Shown in pieces: positions 13,327 through 20,234 of a stretch of DNA of 20,234 nucleotides. The notes under the pieces are model-generated. The model was not told the origin of the DNA. It saw only the letters and a list, made by a program, of their open reading frames with translations, and did no database searches. The DNA comes from Actinomycetes bacterium (GTDB lineage: Bacteria > Actinomycetota > Actinomycetes > Mycobacteriales > Mycobacteriaceae), in assembly GCA_023404955.1 (NCBI GenBank), contig JAEXZY010000013.1:1-20234 (forward strand). Reading direction: 5' to 3'. Position numbers and translations under genes: made by a program. Numbering within the stretch: position 1 is the stretch's first letter; each line of letters opens with the position of its first letter.

Positions 13327-14528
13327 CCGATGAGTCACCCGGGGAGCTGATCCTGACCACGGGCCGCCCGGCCAACGGCGGCAGCGTGGTCGCCCGCCAC
13401 GACGGTCGGGTGGTGTTCGTGCGGTACGCACTGCCCGGGGAGACCGTGCGGGCGCGCCTCGTCGGAGCGTCGTCGACGCGGGAGAAGTACTGGAACGCCG
13501 AGGCTGTCGAGGTGATCGACCCGTCGCCGGATCGCGTCTACTCCTGGTGCCCGATCGCGGGGGTGGGTGGCTCGGGATGTTGCGATCTGGCGTTCGCCGA
13601 GCCCGCCGCCGCCCGTCGTCTCAAGGGCGCCGTCGTCGCGAATCAGCTTGCGAGGCTTGGCGATTACGACTGGTGTGCGGAGGACGAGGCCTCGGCGGAG
13701 GAGGTCGGCGACGCCGGCCACACCGGCTGGCGGACTCGGGTGCGCCTGGACGTGTCGGCCGACGGACGTGCCGGTTTCCATCGGTATCACAGCGCCGATC
13801 TCGTACACCGACTCGACTGCGCCCAGGTGCCCGGCGCCCTGCTGTCCGGCGTGGCCGAACAGCGGTGGCCGCCCGGTGCGGCGGTGCACGTCGCGGTCGA
13901 CGACGACGGGCACCGGCATGTCGTGGTGGCGGCCAGAGGCCGGAAAACCGAAGTGCGAGAGGGCGATTACGAGGGTGTGCAGCGGGTCGCCGGGCGGACG
14001 TGGCACGTGCCGGTGACGGCGTTCTGGCAGGCGCATCGCGACGCGCCGGCGCTGTACAGCGCCGTGGTGTCCGAATGGGCGCAGCTCGAGCCGGGAATGA
14101 TCGCGTGGGATCTCTACGGCGGTGCGGGCGTGTTCGCGGCGGCGTTGGCGGACGCGGTGGGGGAGACGGGTCGCGTGCTCACCGTCGACACCTCGCGCGG
14201 CGCTGCACGAGCCGCGCGGGCCGCGCTCGGCGACCTCGGCACCGTCGATGTGGTCACCGACTCGGTGCGCCGCGCGCTGGCCGCGCAGAGGACCCGCGCC
14301 GACGTCGCCGTGCTCGACCCGCCTCGCACCGGCGCAGGGCGCGACGTGATCGCCACGCTGGCCGCAGCCGAGGTTCCCCGCATCATCCACATCGGTTGTG
14401 AGGCAGCGTCTTTCGCACGCGACATCGGACTCTACCGCGAGGGTGGTTATCGCGTGGAGGATCTGCGCGTCTTCGATTCGTTCCCGTTGACCCACCACGT
14501 CGAGTGTGTGGCAGTGCTCGCCCGGTAG
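13323..14528 (+). CDS. RumA/TrmA-family RNA m5U methyltransferase (Rv2689c-like)
   Basis: A 401-aa SAM-dependent tRNA/rRNA uridine-C5 methyltransferase. An N-terminal TRAM-like barrel (about 1-65) binds RNA. Cys76, Cys86, Cys87 and Cys166 are placed like the [4Fe-4S] ligands of RumA. The catalytic domain has DLYGGAGVF (263-271) for SAM, LDPPRTGAG (331-339), the nucleophile Cys359 in IHIGCEAASFARDI, and Glu394 in HHVECVAVL as the proton-abstracting residue. The 55-residue spacing between Cys76 and the nucleotide domain and the WxxRVRLDV segment also fit the family. The start is TTG 13323, whose bases overlap the stop of the permease gene (TTGA), so translation is coupled. Whether it modifies 23S rRNA or tRNA cannot be told. 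nhaA follows after 65 bp. Confidence 0.93.
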   Translation: MTDESPGELILTTGRPANGGSVVARHDGRVVFVRYALPGETVRARLVGASSTREKYWNAEAVEVIDPSPDRVYSWCPIAGVGGSGCCDLAFAEPAAARRLKGAVVANQLARLGDYDWCAEDEASAEEVGDAGHTGWRTRVRLDVSADGRAGFHRYHSADLVHRLDCAQVPGALLSGVAEQRWPPGAAVHVAVDDDGHRHVVVAARGRKTEVREGDYEGVQRVAGRTWHVPVTAFWQAHRDAPALYSAVVSEWAQLEPGMIAWDLYGGAGVFAAALADAVGETGRVLTVDTSRGAARAARAALGDLGTVDVVTDSVRRALAAQRTRADVAVLDPPRTGAGRDVIATLAAAEVPRIIHIGCEAASFARDIGLYREGGYRVEDLRVFDSFPLTHHVECVAVLAR

Positions 14529-14593
14529 TAGGGTTGCCGCCAGGTGTGCCGGGAAGTCTGGTCGGCGTCTGTTCGACGACCGAGGAGGACTTG

Positions 14594-15919
14594 ATGGCCG
14601 GCAACGACCCTGTGCCGCTGCGGCAGCGACTGTTCAGCCGCGGCTCCTGGGCGGAGACGAGCCGGGCCACCGAGATCCTGCGCAAGGAAACTGTCGGCGG
14701 CGTCATCCTTCTGGTGGCGGCGGCCGCCGCACTCATCTGGGCCAACTCGCCGTGGTCGGCGAGCTACTTCGCGCTGCGCGATCTCGAGGTCGGCGGTGAT
14801 CGGCTGGGTCTGCATCTGAACCTGACGCTGGGGGCGTGGGCTGCCGACGGGCTGCTGGCGATCTTCTTCTTCGTCGTGGGGCTGGAGCTGAAGCGGGAGT
14901 TCGTCGCCGGCGATCTGCGTGATCCGAGCCGTGCCGCGCTGCCGATAGCCGCCGCGGTCGGGGGCATGGTGATGCCGGCGCTGATCTTCGTCGCGATCAA
15001 CCTGGGCACCGGCGAGGGCGCGCTGCGGGGATGGGCGATCCCGACCGCCACCGACATCGCGTTCGCGGTGGCGGTGCTCGCCGTCATCGCCACCCACCTG
15101 CCCTCGGCGCTGCGCACGTTCCTGCTGACACTGGCGGTCGTCGACGACCTGCTCGCCATCACCGTGATCGCGGTCTTTTACTCCGAGAAGATCAACCTCG
15201 TCGCGTTGGCGGCGACGCTGATTCCGCTCGGGCTCTTCGCGCTGTGCGTGCAGCGCCGCATCCGCTCCTGGTGGCTGCTGATCCCACTGGCGGTGATCAC
15301 CTGGGTGCTGATGCACGAGTCGGGGGTGCACGCCACCGTCGCCGGCGTGCTGCTCGGGTTCACGGTGCCCGTGCTGCGCAGCCAGGCCGCCGGCGGACCC
15401 GATGCCGGGCCGGGACTGGCCGAGCACTTCGAGCACCTGCTGCGGCCCGTCTCGGCGGGCTTCGCGATCCCGGTGTTCGCGTTCTTCGCCGCCGGGGTCG
15501 GCATCGGCGGACTGAGCGGTCTGGGCCGGGCGCTGACCGACCCGATCACGCTGGGCATCATCGCCGGCCTCGTGCTGGGCAAGCCGCTGGGCATCCTGCT
15601 GACGACCGGTGTGCTGTCGCGAGTGACCCGGGCGACGCTCGATCCGTCGCTGCGCTGGGTGGATGTCTTCGGCATCTCCCTGCTGGCCGGTATCGGGTTC
15701 ACGGTGTCGCTGCTGATCGGCGACCTGGCCTACGGCATGGGCTCCGAGCGTGACGAATTCGTGAAGATCGGTGTGTTGTGTGGATCACTGTCGGCGGCCT
15801 GCGTGGCCGCGGTGGTCCTGCTGACCAGGAACGCTGCGTACCGGCGCATATGCCGGGAGGAAACCGTGGATGCGGACCGCGACGGCGTGCCGGATGTGTA
15901 CCAGCGTCGCAACGACTGA
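14594..15919 (+). CDS. nhaA: Na+/H+ antiporter NhaA
   Basis: Inner-membrane antiporter that expels Na+ or Li+ in exchange for protons. The 441-aa protein has about 12 helices and the family signatures: FFFVVGLELKREF (91-103), PTATDIAFAVAVLA (150-163) with Asp154 (E. coli Asp133), TLAVVDDLLAI (179-189) with the essential Asp184-Asp185 (Asp163/164), and LVLGKPLGI (326-334) with Lys330 (Lys300). ATG 14594 has GAGGAGG with a short spacer upstream; a longer frame from 14504 would overlap the methyltransferase gene and is rejected. The C-terminal tail ends DADRDGVPDVYQRRND, a DxDxDGxxD loop resembling Ca2+-binding repeats and absent from E. coli NhaA. M. tuberculosis has ABC-transporter and arsenic genes at this position, as I recall. 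Confidence 0.96.
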   Translation: MAGNDPVPLRQRLFSRGSWAETSRATEILRKETVGGVILLVAAAAALIWANSPWSASYFALRDLEVGGDRLGLHLNLTLGAWAADGLLAIFFFVVGLELKREFVAGDLRDPSRAALPIAAAVGGMVMPALIFVAINLGTGEGALRGWAIPTATDIAFAVAVLAVIATHLPSALRTFLLTLAVVDDLLAITVIAVFYSEKINLVALAATLIPLGLFALCVQRRIRSWWLLIPLAVITWVLMHESGVHATVAGVLLGFTVPVLRSQAAGGPDAGPGLAEHFEHLLRPVSAGFAIPVFAFFAAGVGIGGLSGLGRALTDPITLGIIAGLVLGKPLGILLTTGVLSRVTRATLDPSLRWVDVFGISLLAGIGFTVSLLIGDLAYGMGSERDEFVKIGVLCGSLSAACVAAVVLLTRNAAYRRICREETVDADRDGVPDVYQRRND

Positions 15920-15935
15920 TCTGGTTACCGGTGCG

Positions 15936-15941
15936 TAGACT
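15936..15941 (+). promoter_or_regulatory. -10 box for leaderless dxs transcript
   Basis: TAGACT is followed by 6 nt and the ATG of dxs at 15948. No Shine-Dalgarno precedes the ATG. It lies in the 28-bp gap after nhaA, so dxs probably has its own promoter. Confidence 0.5.
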
Positions 15942-15947
15942 GGCCGA

Positions 15948-17861
15948 ATGCTTGAACAGATCCGCGGTCCCGCTGATCTGCAGCACCTGTCGCAGGCACA
16001 GGTGGATGCGCTGGCCGGGGAAATCCGCCACTTCCTGATCCACAAGGTCGCGGCAACCGGCGGTCACCTGGGACCCAATCTCGGTGTCGTTGAGCTGACG
16101 TTGGCGCTGCACCGCGTATTCGACTCGCCCCACGATCCGATCCTGTTCGACACCGGGCACCAGGCCTACGTGCACAAGATGCTCACCGGCCGGTCTCAGG
16201 ACTTCGAGACGCTGCGCAAGAAGGACGGCCTGTCGGGCTACCCGTCGCGCGAGGAGAGCGTGCACGACTGGGTGGAGTCCAGCCACGCCAGCTCGGCTCT
16301 GTCCTATGCCGACGGGCTGGCCAAGGCCTTCGAGCTCAGTGGTCACCGCAACCGCCACGTCGTCGCCGTCGTCGGTGACGGCGCACTGACCGGCGGCATG
16401 TGCTGGGAAGCGATGAACAACATCGCGGCCTCCAAGCGCCCGGTGGTCATCGTCGTCAACGACAACGGCCGCAGCTATGCGCCCACGATCGGCGGTTTCG
16501 CCGAGCATCTGGCACGTCTGCGGCTGCAGCCCGTCTACGAGCGGGCGCTCGAAGAGGGGCGTAAGGCGGTGCGTGGCGTGCCGTTGATCGGCGAGTTCTG
16601 CTACCAGTGCATGCACAGCGTCAAGGCTGGCATCAAAGATGCGCTGTCCCCGCAGGTCATGTTCACCGACTTGGGCTTGAAGTACGTCGGCCCCATCGAC
16701 GGTCACGACGAACACGCTGTGGAGAGCGCTCTGCGGCATGCCCGCGCCTTCAACGCCCCGGTGGTGGTGCACGTCGTCACTCGCAAGGGCATGGGTTACG
16801 CCCCCGCGGAGAACGACGAAGACGATCAGATGCACGCGTGCGGCGTGATCGATCCGGAGACGGGTCTGGCGACGACGATCCCGGGTCCCGGGTGGACGTC
16901 GGCGTTCTCCGACACGCTGATCTCGCTGGCGGGCAAGCGGCGCGATGTCGTCGCGATCACCGCGGCGATGCCGGGCCCGACGGGTTTGAGCGCGTTCCGG
17001 CAGCGGTATCCCGACCGGTTCTTCGACGTGGGCATCGCCGAGCAGCACGCGATCACCTCTGCCGCCGGCTTGGCGATGGGTGGTATGCATCCCGTCGTCG
17101 CGGTGTATTCGACGTTCCTCAACCGGGCGTTCGATCAGGTGATGATGGATGTCGCGCTGCACAAGCTGCCGGTCACCATCGTGCTCGACCGCTCCGGCGT
17201 CACCGGACCCGACGGCGCGAGCCACAACGGCACCTGGGATCTGTCGATCCTCGGTGTGGTGCCGGGTATGCGGGTGGCCGCGCCGCGCGACGGCGCCCGG
17301 CTGCGCGAAGAGCTCGCCGAGGCGCTCGACGTCAACGACGGGCCCACCGCGATTCGGTTCCCCAAGGGCGATGTGGGGCAAGACATCTCGGCCATCGAAC
17401 GTCGCGACGGGGTGGACGTGCTCGCGGTTCCCGCCGACGGCCTCACCGACGACGTGCTGGTGATCGCCGTCGGACCGTTCGCTTCGATGGCGCTGGCGGT
17501 CGCCGAGCGGCTGCGCAACCAGGGCATCGGCGTGACCGTCGTCGATCCCCGCTGGGTGCTGCCGGTGCCCGCGGTCCTCGCTCCGCTGGCCGCCCAGCAC
17601 AAGCTGGTGGTCACCCTCGAAGACAACGGAGTGCACGGCGGCGTCGGGTCGGCGGTCTCGGCGGCGTTGCGCCGAGCCGAGATCGATGTGCCGTGCCGTG
17701 ACGCCGCGCTGCCGCAGGAGTTCTTCGCGCACGCGTCCCGCGGCGAGGTGCTCGCCGAGGTCGGCCTGACCGAACGCAACCTCGCCCGGCAGATCACCGG
17801 CTGGGTCGCGGCGCTGGGCACCCGCGTCGCGGACAAGGAAGTCAGCCAGCAGCTCGACTGA
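15948..17861 (+). CDS. dxs: 1-deoxy-D-xylulose-5-phosphate synthase
   Basis: Thiamine-diphosphate enzyme that condenses pyruvate and glyceraldehyde-3-phosphate to DXP, the first step of the MEP isoprenoid pathway (and a precursor of thiamine in many bacteria). The 637-aa protein is full length. His40 in ATGGHLGPNLG, FDTGHQAYVHK (67-77), the ThDP/Mg motif GDGALTGG (143-150) to NDN (171-173), DGHD (251-254), and VGIAEQHA (361-368) with catalytic Glu365 are all present. The central transketolase-pyrimidine domain and the C-terminal domain (after about residue 500) follow. It begins MLEQIRGPADLQHLSQAQ, matching M. tuberculosis Dxs1. ATG 15948 fits a leaderless start. It converges on the RNase D-like gene with a 12-bp gap. 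Confidence 0.98.
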   Translation: MLEQIRGPADLQHLSQAQVDALAGEIRHFLIHKVAATGGHLGPNLGVVELTLALHRVFDSPHDPILFDTGHQAYVHKMLTGRSQDFETLRKKDGLSGYPSREESVHDWVESSHASSALSYADGLAKAFELSGHRNRHVVAVVGDGALTGGMCWEAMNNIAASKRPVVIVVNDNGRSYAPTIGGFAEHLARLRLQPVYERALEEGRKAVRGVPLIGEFCYQCMHSVKAGIKDALSPQVMFTDLGLKYVGPIDGHDEHAVESALRHARAFNAPVVVHVVTRKGMGYAPAENDEDDQMHACGVIDPETGLATTIPGPGWTSAFSDTLISLAGKRRDVVAITAAMPGPTGLSAFRQRYPDRFFDVGIAEQHAITSAAGLAMGGMHPVVAVYSTFLNRAFDQVMMDVALHKLPVTIVLDRSGVTGPDGASHNGTWDLSILGVVPGMRVAAPRDGARLREELAEALDVNDGPTAIRFPKGDVGQDISAIERRDGVDVLAVPADGLTDDVLVIAVGPFASMALAVAERLRNQGIGVTVVDPRWVLPVPAVLAPLAAQHKLVVTLEDNGVHGGVGSAVSAALRRAEIDVPCRDAALPQEFFAHASRGEVLAEVGLTERNLARQITGWVAALGTRVADKEVSQQLD

Positions 17862-17865
17862 GCTG
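17850..17865. terminator. Hairpin between convergent dxs and the RNase D-like gene
   Basis: CAGCTC (17850-17855) and GAGCTG (17860-17865) form a perfect 6-bp stem with a 4-nt loop; the dxs stop TGA (17859-17861) lies at the loop and right arm. It has no T-run and is short, so it is only a possible terminator. Confidence 0.3.
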
Positions 17866-17873
17866 GTCTCGCG

Positions 17874-19160
17874 CTAGTCGCTCGGCGCCGATTCCAGGGC
17901 GGCGGCCAGCACCGGCGCGGTGAGTTCCCGCTGCCAGCGCCGTGCGGCCGTCCCCGCCAGGAACGCTTCCACGGCGGCGGCCGTGTCGGCCGAGCCGTCC
18001 GTGGCGACCCAGTCCCAGCACAGCCGGCGCACGATATCGGGCGCCAACAGGTTCTCCGGCGGAACCGAAACCCGTTGTGCCAGTTCACTGATCGCGGCAC
18101 GAGCCGCCTCCAGTCGCGCAGCGGCCTCCGGCTTGCGCCGGGCCCACCGCGACGCCGGCGGCGGACCGCTGGACGGTTCCTGCGACGACGGCGGATCGGC
18201 GGTGCGGGCCCGCGCCAACGCGTCCAGCCACACCCCGGCGCTGCGCCGCTGCCGGGAGCCGCCGAAGATCGGAAGTGCGGTGAGCTTGTCGACCGTGTCC
18301 GGGTTGGCGGTCGCCGCGTTCACGATCGCGGCGTCGGGCAGTATCCGGCCCGGGGCGATGTCGCGCCGGCGGGCGATCTGGTCGCGGGTCAGCCACAGTT
18401 CGCGCACCGCGGCCAGCGCACGCGGATCGCGGACCTTGTGGATTCCCGAGGTGCGCCGCCAACGGTCCCGCCGGGTCGGCGAGCTCTCGACCGTTCGCAG
18501 GTATTCGAATTCCTCCCTGGCCCAACCGTCTTTGCCCTGCGCGGTGAGGATTTCGTCGATCGCATCGCGCAGCTCGATCAGCACCTCGACGTCGAGTGCC
18601 GCGTAGTTCAACCACTCGTCGGGAAGCGGCCTTTTCGACCAGTCCGCGGCGCCGTGCCCTTTGGTCAGCGCCAGTCCGAGCAGTTGCTCCACCATCGACG
18701 CGAGGTTCACCCGGTCCAGGTTGGCCAGTCGCCCGGCCAGTTCGGTGTCGTACAGCGACGGCGGCCGCATCCCGATCTCGGCCAGGCAGGGCAGATCCTG
18801 GTCGGCGGCGTGCAGGATCCACTGGTCCTCGGAGAGCACCTGGGCCACCGGGGCGAGCACCTCGACGGCGTCGCCGCCGTGGCTGACGGGATCGATCAGC
18901 ACGGTGCCCGCGCCGGCCCGCCGGATCTGTACGAGATAGGCGCGGTTGGAGTACCGGAAGCCCGACGCACGCTCGGCGTCGACGGCGAACGCGCCCGAAC
19001 CGGACGCGAGAAACTCTGCGGCGCGCGCGATCTCGCTGCGGCTGACCGAAACGTTGGGCACGCCCTCGCGGGGAGCCAGCAGCGGCGTCGCCTGTGGGGT
19101 CTCGGCGTCGCCGGGGTGGTCGGCGTCCGGCGGGGAGCCGCCGGTGTCGGGTTCGGTCAC
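17874..19160 (-). CDS. RNase D-like 3'-5' exonuclease with HRDC domain (Rv2681-like)
   Basis: A 428-aa DEDDy-family exoribonuclease related to RNase D, which trims RNA 3' ends using two metal ions. The first 35 residues are a Pro/Asp-rich disordered leader. Motif I is AVDAERASGFRYSNRAYLVQ (59-78) with Asp61 and Glu63, motif II is HAADQDL (117-123), and motif III is YAALDVEVL (186-194) with Tyr186 and Asp190. An HRDC-type domain follows at about 240-320 (RDPRALAAVRELWLTRDQIARRRD), then a Pro/Ser-rich linker and a C-terminal helical region. GTG 19160 is six bases from the stop of the DUF3000 gene, with no Shine-Dalgarno, so coupling is likely. It converges on dxs. Confidence 0.93.
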   Translation of the reverse strand: MTEPDTGGSPPDADHPGDAETPQATPLLAPREGVPNVSVSRSEIARAAEFLASGSGAFAVDAERASGFRYSNRAYLVQIRRAGAGTVLIDPVSHGGDAVEVLAPVAQVLSEDQWILHAADQDLPCLAEIGMRPPSLYDTELAGRLANLDRVNLASMVEQLLGLALTKGHGAADWSKRPLPDEWLNYAALDVEVLIELRDAIDEILTAQGKDGWAREEFEYLRTVESSPTRRDRWRRTSGIHKVRDPRALAAVRELWLTRDQIARRRDIAPGRILPDAAIVNAATANPDTVDKLTALPIFGGSRQRRSAGVWLDALARARTADPPSSQEPSSGPPPASRWARRKPEAAARLEAARAAISELAQRVSVPPENLLAPDIVRRLCWDWVATDGSADTAAAVEAFLAGTAARRWQRELTAPVLAAALESAPSD

Positions 19161-19166
19161 GGGCGA

Positions 19167-19748
19167 TCAGGCGCGGGTGCGCGAACCCAGATCGGTCACC
19201 CCGGCGGGCGGCAGTCCTGCGGCGTGTTCGAGCACCTCGCAGAACGCCTCGACGTGCGGTCCGAGCTCGAGGGTGGTCGCCGTCCACGACGCCCGCAGCT
19301 CCAGCTGGTGTGCGCGCGGCGGCCCGGAGATGTCGCCGTAGCGCACCGACGTGGTGGCGGTGACGGTGCCGCCGAGTGCGGTGTGCTCGTCGGCCCGCTC
19401 GGCGAGCGCTTCCACCAGCCAGCTCCACGCCACCTCGGGCAGCAGCGGATCGACGGCCTCGGTGGAATCGAGATCAGCCTGGATGTAGGCGACCAGCCGC
19501 ATCGTGCCGTCCCATGCGTCGGCGCCCTCGGGGTCGTGCAGCAGGATCAGCCGGCCGAACGCGTCGCCGTCGGAGCGCTCCGGGACGATGGTCGCTTCGG
19601 GATGCTTGACCTCGGCGCCGAGGGCGTAGCTGTACGGAGCGAGGCGCTGCGGCGGGCGAATCGGGCCGAGCTCGATCTCCGGCCGCACGGTGGTGGCGTT
19701 CATCGCCGCCACCGCTTCGCGGAATTGAGCCGGTTCGGCGGAGGTCAC
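19167..19748 (-). CDS. DUF3000 family protein (Rv2680-like)
   Basis: A 193-aa soluble protein of the actinobacterial DUF3000 family, function unknown. Conserved-looking tracts are EIELGPIRPPQRLAPYSYAL (24-43), FGRLILLHDPEGADAWDGT (64-82), VAYIQADLD and VAWSWLVEAL. It is the first gene of a pair with the RNase D-like gene. GTG 19748 is preceded by TACCGT and 8 nt, the leaderless layout seen at several genes here. It is divergent from hemE with 85 bp between starts. Consistent pairing with an RNase D-like enzyme suggests a role linked to RNA, but the sequence alone does not show it. Confidence 0.9.
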   Translation of the reverse strand: MTSAEPAQFREAVAAMNATTVRPEIELGPIRPPQRLAPYSYALGAEVKHPEATIVPERSDGDAFGRLILLHDPEGADAWDGTMRLVAYIQADLDSTEAVDPLLPEVAWSWLVEALAERADEHTALGGTVTATTSVRYGDISGPPRAHQLELRASWTATTLELGPHVEAFCEVLEHAAGLPPAGVTDLGSRTRA

Positions 19749-19756
19749 GCCGATCG

Positions 19757-19762
19757 ACGGTA
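19757..19762 (-). promoter_or_regulatory. -10 box for leaderless DUF3000 transcript
   Basis: Minus-strand TACCGT (TANNNT) is followed by 8 nt and GTG 19748. No -35 is evident. Confidence 0.45.
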
Positions 19763-19771
19763 GTCCATTTT

Positions 19772-19783
19772 CACAGGTCTGTG
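19772..19783. repeat. Short palindrome in the DUF3000-hemE gap
   Basis: CACAG-GT-CTGTG is a perfect 5-bp inverted repeat with a 2-bp centre, placed upstream of the DUF3000 -10 and 51 bp before the hemE ATG. It could be an operator shared by the two genes; it is short enough to be chance. Confidence 0.25.
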
Positions 19784-19833
19784 CTCATGGCGCGCCGATT
19801 CGGGGCGCAGCGGGCATGGCAGCATGGGCAGCG

Positions 19834-20234
19834 ATGAACACGCGCCGCGAGCTGCCCGAATCGCCCTACCTGGCTGCCGTCGCCGGCCGCAAACCCCACC
19901 GCACGCCGGTGTGGATGATGCGGCAGGCCGGACGGTCCCTGCCCGAGTACCGGGCTCTCCGAGCCAAGAACACCATGATGCAGGCCTGCTTCGACGCCGA
20001 CCTGATCACCGAGATCACGCTGCAGCCGGTGCGTCGCCATGACGTCGACGCCGCGATCCTGTTCTCCGACATCGTCGTCCCATTGCGCGCGGCGGGCGTG
20101 GCGCTGGACATCGTGCCCGACGTGGGCCCGGTGATCGACCACCCGATCCGCACCCGGGCCGACGTCGCCACGATCACGGCGCTGGACCCCCATCAGGTGG
20201 CGCCCGTCGCGGCGGCGGTCAGCCGGCTGACCGC
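19834..20234 (+). CDS. hemE: Uroporphyrinogen decarboxylase, N-terminal part
   Basis: Decarboxylates the four acetate side chains of uroporphyrinogen III to give coproporphyrinogen III in haem synthesis. Only the first 133 residues are inside the window; the gene runs off the right edge. The family signature PVWMMRQAGRSLPEYR (25-40) with substrate-contacting Arg30 and Arg34 and the catalytic Asp79 in AILFSDIVVPLRAAG are present. ATG 19834 aligns with the M. tuberculosis start (MSTRRDLPQSPYLAAV against MNTRRELPESPYLAAV here). An in-frame ATG at 19816 is possible but unsupported. No Shine-Dalgarno or good -10 is seen close by. Divergent from the DUF3000 gene. Confidence 0.96.
   Translation, partial: MNTRRELPESPYLAAVAGRKPHRTPVWMMRQAGRSLPEYRALRAKNTMMQACFDADLITEITLQPVRRHDVDAAILFSDIVVPLRAAGVALDIVPDVGPVIDHPIRTRADVATITALDPHQVAPVAAAVSRLT

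Noticed and set aside
14529..14534. TAGGGT as a -10 box for nhaA
   Set aside because: Fits TANNNT but has no -35 and overlaps the end of the preceding gene; such hexamers are frequent by chance.
15699..17732. 677-codon minus-strand open frame over dxs
   Set aside because: Dxs on the plus strand is complete with all motifs; the antisense frame has His/Arg/Asp-rich shadow composition and no domain.
18075..19763. 562-codon plus-strand open frame over the RNase D-like and DUF3000 genes
   Set aside because: Antisense shadow spanning two real genes and their junction.

Overview
The window is a chromosomal segment of a high-GC actinobacterium, almost certainly a non-tuberculous Mycobacterium/Mycolicibacterium. 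The SigA, Dut, Dxs, DUF4193 and SuhB proteins look like mycobacterial orthologues. Gene order follows the M. tuberculosis block from sigA (Rv2703) down to hemE (Rv2678c), as far as I recall that map. It is a core housekeeping region. I see no tRNA, rRNA, CRISPR array, insertion sequence or prophage, and no gene-free stretch longer than about 200 bp.

Layout. 1-1.5 kb: the end of a glycine-rich (PGRS-like) reading frame runs tail to tail into a plant-type O-methyltransferase gene that lies 24-51 bp downstream of sigA. 1.5-4.9 kb: sigA, polyphosphate glucokinase ppgK, and the divergent inositol monophosphatase suhB. 4.9-6.1 kb: cell-envelope gene cei and divergent zinc-ribbon gene DUF4193, with a perfect CRP-type palindrome between them. 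6.1-7.9 kb: DUF3093 membrane protein, divergent from dut and the DUF3710 gene. 7.9-9.8 kb: alpha/beta-hydrolase-like gene, divergent from a small OB-fold gene coupled to a DUF3159 membrane protein. 9.8-13.3 kb: two TrkA/RCK potassium-regulatory genes (ceoB-ceoC), divergent from a large transporter that resembles the potassium importer KimA. 13.3-15.9 kb: RumA/TrmA-type RNA methyltransferase and the Na+/H+ antiporter nhaA. 15.9-20.2 kb: dxs, DUF3000 plus an RNase D-like exonuclease, and the start of hemE.

Themes. (a) A monovalent-cation cluster: CeoB/CeoC cytosolic RCK proteins, a KimA-like K+ permease and NhaA lie within 6 kb. This suggests that the permease is the membrane partner of CeoB/CeoC. 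(b) Many genes appear leaderless, with a TANNNT -10 hexamer 6-8 nt before the start codon (cei, DUF3093, dut, KimA-like, dxs, DUF3000). At DUF3093/dut the two divergent -10 boxes share their TA dinucleotide. (c) Several convergent pairs have stop codons buried in perfect hairpins, the best being a 28-bp palindrome between the DUF3159 gene and ceoC. (d) A 38-bp tandem duplication between ceoB and ceoC duplicates a Shine-Dalgarno/start module and makes two identical 13-codon minicistrons chained by ATGA overlaps.

Start codons were set by Shine-Dalgarno sites, leaderless -10 spacing and remembered orthologue N-termini. No database searches were possible.
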